From Saccharopolyspora erythraea NRRL 2338 (GTDB lineage: Bacteria > Actinomycetota > Actinomycetes > Mycobacteriales > Pseudonocardiaceae): a stretch of 64,000 nt of DNA. Below are positions 57,277 through 64,000 of the stretch, piece after piece. Each line of letters opens with the position of its first letter. The first letter of the stretch is position 1. The notes under the pieces were generated by a model that searched no databases, was not told the DNA's origin, and saw only the letters and a program-made list of their open reading frames with translations. A program made the translations under genes and the position numbers. Where the stretch lies: NCBI RefSeq assembly GCF_000062885.1, contig NC_009142.1:6685584-6749583 (forward strand). The letters run 5' to 3'.

Positions 57277-57384
57277 ATGGCACTGGTTAAGAAGATCGAG
57301 ACTGAGCAAGCGATTCAGGATCGCACCGAGGTCCATGCCTCGGACGGAGCTGTCGGTGACGGCTCGGACGGCCAAGGACACTGA
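57277..57384 (+). CDS. 35-aa peptide, candidate substrate of the JmjC hydroxylase
   Basis: ATG at 57277 has GGGGAGG about seven bases upstream, one of the best ribosome-binding sites of the cargo. The peptide has a charged N-terminal half (MALVKKIETEQAIQDRTEV) and a small-residue, Asp/Gly/His-rich C-terminal half (HASDGAVGDGSDGQGH). This leader-plus-core composition resembles RiPP precursors. It ends 63 bases before the JmjC-protein gene, with a hairpin between them. Precursor status is inferred. Confidence 0.55.
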   Translation: MALVKKIETEQAIQDRTEVHASDGAVGDGSDGQGH

Positions 57385-57390
57385 CCGCTA

Positions 57391-57423
57391 GCGGGGCGCC
57401 TCCGCCACAAGGAGGCGTCCCGC
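57391..57423 (+). terminator. Hairpin attenuator between peptide and JmjC gene
   Basis: GCGGGGCGCCTCC (57391-57403) pairs with GGAGGCGTCCCGC (57411-57423) with one G-T pair and a seven-base loop. There is no strong T-tract. A leaky terminator here would give more peptide than enzyme mRNA, as in many RiPP operons. Confidence 0.6.
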
Positions 57424-57447
57424 ACTGCTCTTAGCAAGGGACACGCG

Positions 57448-58671
57448 ATGCGACACAAGCTCGTTTCTGAACTTGCAGCGATCACAGGTGGTTTCGAGTC
57501 GACTTTCACACGCGGGCACCTCTGGGACGCAGGACTCCGTTCCCGCTTGCTGACCCCGTACCGGTTGTTGGATCTCGTGATGCGCCGCAGCCTGACCTAT
57601 CCCCGCTTGCGCTGCCTAGTTGGGGGCGCAGACCTGCGCGAGCAGGATTACATCACCCCACAACGGATTCGGCGTGGCTACTCGGTTCCCATGCCCGACA
57701 TGCACCAAATCAGCCGGTACCTGCGCGACGGCTGCACGCTCGTTCTGGACGACCTCGGAGCCTACGACCCGACAATGGAAGTCACGTGCCGGGCCTTGCA
57801 GTGGGAACTGAACGAACGAGTGCAGGTCAACGCCTATCTCACCACCGGAGAGTCCGGCGGGTTCTGCCTGCACTGGGACGACCACGATGTGATCGTGGTC
57901 CAAGTCGCCGGGGCAAAGACGTGGGAGGTCCGCCCCACCTCCCGTGCGTACCCGATGTTTCGAGATTCGGATCCGAACCTCGCCGCACCTGAAAAGACTC
58001 TGTGGACAGGCACTCTCAATGCTGGCGACGTAATGCTTATCCCGCGCGGGCACTGGCACCAGGCGACCCGCGCCACCCATGGAGACGGCTACAGCCTGCA
58101 CCTAACGTTCGGTTTCACCAGACGTACCGGCATTGACTGGCTCACCTGGGTCGCCGATCAAGCGCGCAAGACTGCCACCTTCCGAAGGGACCTTGACGCC
58201 GGAGACATCGCCGCCAACATGGCCGCGTTGGTCGACATGTTGCCGAGGTTCATCAGCGACCACGCACCCGTGAGGTTCACAGAAGACCACTTGACGGCTT
58301 CTGTGCCCGAACGGCACATCCGGACGCACGGGCTGTTCGGGACTCCCTTCTCGGTCGTCTGCATCACCAGCCGCAAGCCCCGGATCACCCAGGACGGGAA
58401 CGACGTGGTGGTACGCGCAGCCGGGAAGGGGATCACTATCGACGGCTCGGCGCGCCCCGCGCTGGAAATCCTGTTGTCCGGACGCCCTGTCTCTGTTGAC
58501 GTCATGCGCGAAGTGTTCGGCGACGACATGACCGAACTGGTCGATGTGCTGCTGTCCGAAGAAATCTGCGCCGAAGTCACGCCCGAGCTGGCCGACGGAT
58601 ACGCCGGTCTCGTCCCCGAGATCACCACTCAGCAAGAAGTCGCGCAGCTTGACGGCGCGCTGGCTCGGTGA
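57448..58671 (+). CDS. JmjC/cupin-like 2-oxoglutarate dioxygenase (RoxA/YcfD type)
   Basis: The 407-residue protein has the cupin_4/JmjC core with Fe(II) ligands: H-x-D in GGFCLHWDDHDVIVVQVAGAKTWEVR and the distal His in LIPRGHWHQATRAT, followed by SLHLTFGF. The C-terminal 80 residues look like the winged-helix domain of ribosomal oxygenases (LLSGRPVSVDVMREVFGDDMTELVDVLLSEEICAEV). The length equals RoxA-like hydroxylases, which oxidise Arg or His in ribosomal proteins. Here the gene follows a short peptide gene, so a peptide substrate is possible. ATG with AAGGGA upstream. Confidence 0.82.
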   Translation: MRHKLVSELAAITGGFESTFTRGHLWDAGLRSRLLTPYRLLDLVMRRSLTYPRLRCLVGGADLREQDYITPQRIRRGYSVPMPDMHQISRYLRDGCTLVLDDLGAYDPTMEVTCRALQWELNERVQVNAYLTTGESGGFCLHWDDHDVIVVQVAGAKTWEVRPTSRAYPMFRDSDPNLAAPEKTLWTGTLNAGDVMLIPRGHWHQATRATHGDGYSLHLTFGFTRRTGIDWLTWVADQARKTATFRRDLDAGDIAANMAALVDMLPRFISDHAPVRFTEDHLTASVPERHIRTHGLFGTPFSVVCITSRKPRITQDGNDVVVRAAGKGITIDGSARPALEILLSGRPVSVDVMREVFGDDMTELVDVLLSEEICAEVTPELADGYAGLVPEITTQQEVAQLDGALAR

Positions 58672-59452
58672 ACACCGGGTCAGTCTCCGTATCGAGTAGC
58701 CCGGCACACTGGTAAAGCCAGGAGATACGGCCCGACCGCGTCGCCAAGTCCGAAGCGCGTTCGATGGTGATGCGGTCGGCCAACTCCGGTACCGGCAGGG
58801 AGAGCGCCCACAATGAGGCCGCATCGAATCCGACCGGGCCCCGCCCCCAATCTTCCCAATCCAGGAACACACATTCTGGCGCGGTGAGGTTCGCCCACGA
58901 CAGATCACCATGCACTGCGCACCACTCGGGCACCACCGTGTCTACCTCGCCGAACATGGACGTGATCAGCCGTGTAATGCGCCGCTGCGTCAGCAGTGCG
59001 GTGTGGCGGGTAGCCGAGTGATCCGGGAAGTGCCACCGGAGTGCGTCGAGCGAGCGGTTGAACGTCTCCCACCACGCCTTTGGAAGCACCGGCACGGCGT
59101 CTACACACGCCCGCTCCGAAACCGGACGTGCGGAGATCAGTTCAGTCTCGTCCGCCCGCCAGCGGAACCGACCTTCGAACCAGTCGAACGAGCACAACCA
59201 CGAAGGCCGCGACACCCCGAGCAACTGCACCGACGAGGCGATACCGCCCCAGCCACGCGTGCCGAAGACGTCCGCCGGTTGAACCTCGATCCGAACCCAC
59301 GTCCCGCGATCAGACCGTGCACCGACCGTGCGTCGCTTCACCACGAACGAATCTTGTTGCAGCTTCACGCGCAACGCCTGCTCAACACGCTCCACCGCAT
59401 GTGTGTATGAGTCCCTGCGGAGATCAAGCACTGCCGTTCCCGGTGTCGTCAC
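58622..59452 (-). CDS. APH-like phosphotransferase
   Basis: The protein has the APH-type catalytic loop EWCAVHGDLSWANLT and the metal site CVFLDWEDWGRGPVGFDAASLWALSL, which are the kinase features; the N-terminal lobe (LQQDSFVVKRRTVGA) supplies a candidate Lys. The target is unknown. Its 3' end overlaps the JmjC gene by 50 bases, convergently. GTG at 59452 is a tentative start without a good ribosome-binding site. Confidence 0.75.
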   Translation of the reverse strand: MTTPGTAVLDLRRDSYTHAVERVEQALRVKLQQDSFVVKRRTVGARSDRGTWVRIEVQPADVFGTRGWGGIASSVQLLGVSRPSWLCSFDWFEGRFRWRADETELISARPVSERACVDAVPVLPKAWWETFNRSLDALRWHFPDHSATRHTALLTQRRITRLITSMFGEVDTVVPEWCAVHGDLSWANLTAPECVFLDWEDWGRGPVGFDAASLWALSLPVPELADRITIERASDLATRSGRISWLYQCAGLLDTETDPVFTEPARRQAARLLAEW

Positions 59453-59547
59453 GAACGAAAGACTACGACCCCCTATCAAGACGTGTAGCTGTGCCGTACC
59501 GAAGCGACAGTGCCTGCCCCGCTGAGCCACGTCACAACGAAGTGCGC

Positions 59548-59895
59548 CTAGTCGCGCAGCGATACGTCCTTGATCGCGATCTTCGGGTACACCCGCACAT
59601 CAAGATTTCCGGAGAGTTCCGCGGATTCGAAGCTGACGACGAAGTACGTCTCACCGCCCTCATTTCGAATCACGAGCGAGGTTGCTGTTTCCCTAAAGAA
59701 CTCCCACAGTACATCATCGTCATCGCGCCATTCGAATCGAATGGATCTCTCGTGGCTATCGAAGCTCAACTCTAGGGTTCCATTATCGGAACTGATGGAA
59801 ATCGAGCGAATCCACGGCTCATCTTGCACCTGTGGCGCTTCGCCGAACTCATTGAGAAATTCCTGCTCGTCCGGAACACTTAGCACGTCGGTCAT
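59548..59895 (-). CDS. Probable immunity protein
   Basis: The 115-residue acidic protein (MTDVLSVPDEQEFLNEFGEA...) is rich in beta strands: WIRSISISSDNGTLELSFDSHERSIRFEWRDDDDVLWEFF, then YFVVSFESAELSGNLDVRVYPKI. This composition and its ATGA overlap with the upstream toxin-like gene fit an immunity partner. I cannot name the Imm family. Base composition is clearly less GC-rich than the rest of the element. Confidence 0.55.
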   Translation of the reverse strand: MTDVLSVPDEQEFLNEFGEAPQVQDEPWIRSISISSDNGTLELSFDSHERSIRFEWRDDDDVLWEFFRETATSLVIRNEGGETYFVVSFESAELSGNLDVRVYPKIAIKDVSLRD

Positions 59896-60557
59896 TTTCT
59901 ACCCCTCCTTGGGATGATCGTAGTGAGTCGCAAGCCTTGCGGGGTAACCTGCCACGCGGTTTCCAGTTGCAAGAACCCCCCAGGCCCAGCAAGGAGAGAA
60001 TCTCGAATCTGGTAGGTTCCAAACTCATCCGTGTAGGTACGAATGATGTTCGCATCCGATCTTACTACGTCCTCCAGGTGACGCCGCAACGCGCCGCGAC
60101 CAGCTGGCGTGTCGAATATTCGAATGCCATTCAACTCTGTGATCAACTGCCGCGACCTAGCGGTGTTGTGCCTACCGGATTTAACCTTTCCGAAGAAGTA
60201 CTTGAACTTCTCCCGGTCTATAAGAGCACGCCCTTGCGGCTTAGCGGAGTCAGTTTCGGGCGCTCGCGGTTCGCCCGGATTGACCGCGCCTGTGACGCCC
60301 AGCGTTTCAGACTTGTATCTCTCGACCCGCTTCCGGAACTCGACACAGAGGGTGGCAGAGTTTCCGATAGCTACTGCGGATTGTTGCCAGGACAACAAGA
60401 CCTCCGCAATGTCCGGATCGTTGCTGTCGGACGCCACCAAATTCAAAGCGTCTAAAGCTTCGCCGATGAGGGTTACCGCCTCGTCTAGCTTCTTAATCGG
60501 AAGGTGTCCTATAGCTACGTCTAAGCTTTGCGCAATGTCGTCAACCGACATGCCCAC
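59892..60557 (-). CDS. Probable polymorphic toxin
   Basis: The 221-residue protein has a helical N-terminal domain (SVDDIAQSLDVAIGHLPIKKLDEAVTLIGEALDAL) like the N-terminal part of actinobacterial polymorphic toxins, a Pro/Lys-rich linker, and a C-terminal domain with SGRHNTARSRQLITELNGIRIFDTPAGRGALRRHL and YTDEFGTYQIRDSLLAGPGGF, resembling toxin C-termini. The activity is not identified. It is translationally coupled to the likely immunity gene downstream. Confidence 0.55.
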   Translation of the reverse strand: MGMSVDDIAQSLDVAIGHLPIKKLDEAVTLIGEALDALNLVASDSNDPDIAEVLLSWQQSAVAIGNSATLCVEFRKRVERYKSETLGVTGAVNPGEPRAPETDSAKPQGRALIDREKFKYFFGKVKSGRHNTARSRQLITELNGIRIFDTPAGRGALRRHLEDVVRSDANIIRTYTDEFGTYQIRDSLLAGPGGFLQLETAWQVTPQGLRLTTIIPRRGRK

Positions 60558-60615
60558 CCTCTACGTCAGCATTGCCAGAAATACCCGAGACCCCAATAGG
60601 CCTTTCAACATTGGT

Positions 60616-61452
60616 TTATATTTGCACATTCCTTCTTGAGTGAATCTTCTCTTCTGTCTCTTGCTGTGTCCAGGCATTCGCTTGCTTTCGCTGACGCTTA
60701 ATCCTTTCCCGGATAGCGCGTCCATCGGCAACTTTAAAATTGCCGCCTTTGTTGCCAGGTACTGCTAGTTCCGCAAGCATGCGAAGATCTTCACTTTCCT
60801 CGATCCTCTCCAATCTTCCGTATCCCTGACGACACCAGCGCACGTTCGAAGAGTCCGTAAAGTAGACCTCTGTGCGACTGGTAAGCCACGAGCGGATTTG
60901 ATCTTCCGTTCCAAGATGGCGAGGAAATGTGTCTTCGATTTCAACCGTGCATGCGTCATCCTTTAATCCAGAAAACGTGGTGTTTGTTGTAGCAGGCGGC
61001 GCAGGTATTGCATGCCCCACTGGATCAAGTACTCCAAAGTACTGACTAACGACAATGTCGACATTGTGCGTTAGAGATCTCAGTGTTGTTTCAGCATAGA
61101 CTTGGAAGAACGGCAGTGGCGAAGGATTGATGTAGCGGAAATGTAGCTGGCGAGAAATTGCAAGCTCTGGGGGTGTATCGTCATCGATTGCTTCCGGTGC
61201 CCATTCGATCCATGAGGTAAACATCGACGCATGCCAGCGCAGTGCATTATCCTGGGCCAACTTTAGCTGTCCCGATTGCTTCGTATATGCTTTATACGCA
61301 AAGAAGGCGGCGACCATTGCCACTATCGCAGAGGCAAGTGCTGCACAGGAACTGAGAATTTCTGTCCACTTGATTTCTGCCGTTGGCAATGGCGCCGATG
61401 GCGCCAGTACCGGCGGCGTCAAGAGCGATAGCATGCGCCAGAGCTTACTCAC
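60616..61452 (-). CDS. Single-pass membrane protein of unknown function
   Basis: The protein has one clear transmembrane helix near residues 35-55 (ILSSCAALASAIVAMVAAFFAYKAY) and a large polar domain with YINPSPLPFFQVYAETTL and FTDSSNVRWCRQGYGRL, ending in a Lys/Arg/Glu-rich tail. No known domain is recognised. It shares the AT-richer composition of the toxin/immunity pair, so they probably arrived together. GTG at 61452 or ATG 61434 could start it. Confidence 0.6.
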   Translation of the reverse strand: MSKLWRMLSLLTPPVLAPSAPLPTAEIKWTEILSSCAALASAIVAMVAAFFAYKAYTKQSGQLKLAQDNALRWHASMFTSWIEWAPEAIDDDTPPELAISRQLHFRYINPSPLPFFQVYAETTLRSLTHNVDIVVSQYFGVLDPVGHAIPAPPATTNTTFSGLKDDACTVEIEDTFPRHLGTEDQIRSWLTSRTEVYFTDSSNVRWCRQGYGRLERIEESEDLRMLAELAVPGNKGGNFKVADGRAIRERIKRQRKQANAWTQQETEEKIHSRRNVQI

Positions 61453-62026
61453 GTTCGCCAAGCAGATCGACGCGGCTACATATTTGCGCTGTCAATAAGT
61501 CTATTGTGGAGTGCGGTACTAGAGTTGAAGCACTAGTTGCCGAACTTGGCTTTACAGGTTCAAGGGGCGCCGCCAAGGCGGCGCCCGTCCGGGGCCCCGC
61601 GCGGGCTTGCGCCTGCGGCCTGGCGGCCGACCGCGCCCGCGCACCCCGGACAGCCGCTTGCCAGGACACCCCCAGGGGGATGAGCACCACGCCGTACAAC
61701 GGTGCGAAACGCCCGGGTCGCGACGACTCTCACCGCGGAATCCCCTCTGGCCGGCTCGGGGAGCGCAAGGTACGTAACGAGCAGCGCACCCAGCCCTCTT
61801 CGCGCACAGACCGCGAACACCCGACCCCTAGCAAGGAAGCGCCTAGCCATGCTCTCGTAGAGCTTCGATACGATCTCGTCACCACTCGCCCTACGCGGGT
61901 GGTTCTCCTGGGGCTATTTCCCTGACTCCGGCAGGTTCGCGCGGCCTGCCGGGGCTGCCGACACCCGCAGGTCGATCCCTGTCAGTCGGCACCTGACAGA
62001 CGCACCAGCGTCTAACAGGGGGATAC
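61453..62026. other. Region without recognised gene; GC-rich hairpin at 61564
   Basis: GGGGCGCCGCC-AAG-GCGGCGCCC at about 61563-61587 is a strong hairpin in otherwise AT-balanced DNA. An open frame exists on each strand, but none shows a motif. It may contain the promoter of the 44-aa peptide. Confidence 0.5.
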
Positions 62027-62161
62027 ATGTCCGAAGGAGAGCAAGTAGAAGGTAAGCCCGGGGAACAGCGGAGACGCGTCCCCGTGAACCCCGGGCACCT
62101 GATGGCCGCGATCCAGATCGTCCTGAGCCTGGCACAGCTCTTGCAGGACGTTCTGTCGTGA
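62027..62161 (+). CDS. 44-aa peptide with amphipathic C-terminal helix
   Basis: ATG at 62027 has AGGGGG five bases upstream. The peptide starts MSEGEQVEGKPGEQRRRVPV and ends with a hydrophobic helix MAAIQIVLSLAQLLQDVLS. It is followed by a hairpin terminator. It could be a small membrane-associated or phage-type peptide; no family is recognised. Confidence 0.55.
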   Translation: MSEGEQVEGKPGEQRRRVPVNPGHLMAAIQIVLSLAQLLQDVLS

Positions 62162-62167
62162 CCCCAC

Positions 62168-62212
62168 GTTGGGCCCGTTCGGTGTCAACTAGCGACGCGG
62201 GACGGGCCCAAC
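62168..62212 (+). terminator. Hairpin terminator after the 44-aa peptide
   Basis: GTTGGGCCCG (62168-62177) and CGGGCCCAAC (62203-62212) form a perfect 10-bp stem, followed by CCGTTTC. Confidence 0.65.
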
Positions 62213-62429
62213 CCGTTTCACCAGGAATGTGCTACAACGCAGTGCTACGCCATAGCTACAGCGGTGATACACGGCCAAGTACAAGGCGATTATATGCCCC
62301 ATAATGACACGCCCCGCACCATAACGACCTACGGTGTGCCCTTATGCCTCTGGGGCGCTCGCCGCCCCCAGCCCCCCGGCAGGTCTCCGGGATGAGATGC
62401 GCAACGGCGGCTGCGGTCCGGGCGGGGCG

Positions 62430-62567
62430 CGTTCTCATCCCGACGACCTCCCCGAGGGCTACCAGCCGCATCAAGGGGGCACCTGGCACCGTCGCCGCAC
62501 CGCTGGCGAGAGGGTGCCCCCTTGATCCGGCCGGTAGGGCTGGCGCCAGGTCGACGGGATGAGAACG
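62430..62567. repeat. 138-bp concentric near-palindrome close to the right end
   Basis: Arms of about 54 bases (62430-62483 and 62513-62567) pair almost throughout. The outer 20 bases (CGTTCTCATCCCGWCGACCT) and the inner 14 (ATCAAGGGGGCACC) match almost perfectly, and CTACCRGCCGS is shared between them; all share one centre at about 62498. It lies about 90 bases inside the proposed right end. A single-strand origin, a transfer locus, or a large terminator are possible roles. Confidence 0.85.
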
Positions 62568-62642
62568 AAGGCCCCACCCTTGGAGTCGAAGACTCCACAG
62601 ACGGCACGGCAGAATGGCAGGCCAACATCGGCCCAGGTCACA

Positions 62643-62672
62643 AGTAGGTGAACAAATCGCCTACCGCCTGGC
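62643..62672. other. Candidate attR
   Basis: AGTAGGTGAACAAATCGCCTACCGCCTGGC is the plus-strand partner of the reversed attL candidate, with the shared words AGTAG, GAA, CAAAT and CTAYCG in the same order. It sits between the element's palindrome and the host dehydrogenase terminator, which is where a right end should be. Confidence 0.45.
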
Positions 62673-62733
62673 CCACCCCCGCAACCGGCACCGCCTCGCA
62701 GAGCGAGTCCAAAGGCAGCCTTGAGCCGGTGAC

Positions 62734-62771
62734 GCCTGCGCCGCGCGTTGTGGCCGGTGCGCGGCGCAGGC
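62734..62771 (-). terminator. Terminator of the aldehyde dehydrogenase gene
   Basis: GCCTGCGCCGCGC (62734-62746) and GCGCGGCGCAGGC (62759-62771) form a perfect 13-bp stem just after the minus-strand dehydrogenase stop. Confidence 0.8.
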
Positions 62772-62797
62772 CTGTCAGGGCCGGCCAGGGAGCTTCG

Positions 62798-64000
<1,203 letters not shown>

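Larger units (their letters stand above)
47195..62657. mobile_element. AICE with serine integrase (about 15.5 kb)
   Basis: Between two host transcription units (an APH-like gene and an aldehyde dehydrogenase) lie an integrase, RepSA-type initiator, FtsK/TraB-type translocase, a Pra-like activator, a WhiB protein and many tiny coupled genes. This is the core set of an actinomycete integrative and conjugative element that replicates by rolling circle and transfers double-stranded DNA. The serine rather than tyrosine integrase is the less common type for AICEs. No tRNA gene is seen at either end, in line with serine integrase targeting. Ends are taken from the candidate att sites. Confidence 0.85.

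Noticed and set aside
59892-60557. SCP1.201-like deaminase
   Set aside because: No H-[AE]-E or PCxxC deaminase motif can be seen; only the general toxin layout is supported.
61563-61590. GC-rich hairpin as a transposon end
   Set aside because: Only one such hairpin and no transposase nearby.

Overview
The window is high-GC actinobacterial DNA, most likely from a Pseudonocardiales-type organism such as Saccharopolyspora. The evidence is mycothione reductase, a SepF-like protein, a WhiB protein, a DUF2631 protein, frequent GTG/TTG starts and an actinomycete integrative conjugative element (AICE). The genus is inferred from gene content only.

Host region 1 (1-13 kb) is a cobalamin locus on the minus strand: siroheme synthase (cobA/cysG), a NiCoT nickel/cobalt transporter behind a cobalamin riboswitch, a CbiG-like protein with a truncated CobJ-like tail, cobL, cobM with a long histone-like tail, cobB, cobO, and a ChlI/ChlD-type chelatase behind a second cobalamin riboswitch. 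Cobyric acid synthase (cobQ) lies separately at 32-34 kb. Both riboswitches would couple cobalt uptake and insertion to the B12 level.

Host region 2 (13-34 kb) is mixed: an ElaA-type acetyltransferase, two secreted trypsin-like proteases, a LysE exporter converging on an MFS transporter, a LysR regulator, a KDG kinase / KDPG aldolase / 2-hydroxyacid dehydrogenase operon whose aldolase carries an apparent one-base deletion, a PEBP protein, a VanZ-RDD membrane protein with no stop codon in frame, mycothione reductase, NADP-type glutamate dehydrogenase, and a CynX/NimT-like transporter divergent from a GntR/FadR regulator. Long GC-rich intergenic stretches here carry degenerate repeats.

Host region 3 (34-47 kb) holds a small type VII-secretion-like cluster (YbaB/EbfC protein, WXG100-like proteins, membrane proteins), methionine aminopeptidase, a lipoprotein PBP, a GNAT protein, the ispG-rseP-dxr isoprenoid and site-2 protease cluster, a GlsB/YeaQ protein, a DUF2631 protein and an APH-like kinase.

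The accessory region (about 47.19-62.66 kb) is an integrated AICE. It carries a large serine integrase at the left end, a RepSA-type rolling-circle initiator, an FtsK/TraB-type DNA translocase, a train of tiny coupled genes, a WhiB protein and a Pra-like activator. Its cargo is an XRE regulator (frameshifted), a cassette with a 35-aa peptide and a RoxA-like JmjC hydroxylase behind a strongly structured leader, an APH-like kinase, a probable polymorphic toxin/immunity pair in AT-richer DNA, a membrane protein, a 44-aa peptide and a 138-bp near-palindrome close to the right end. Candidate attL and attR were found as mirror-image sequences beside the integrase and just inside the host aldehyde dehydrogenase terminator. 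The most interesting candidate for an undescribed system is the peptide plus JmjC-hydroxylase cassette at 57.0-58.7 kb.
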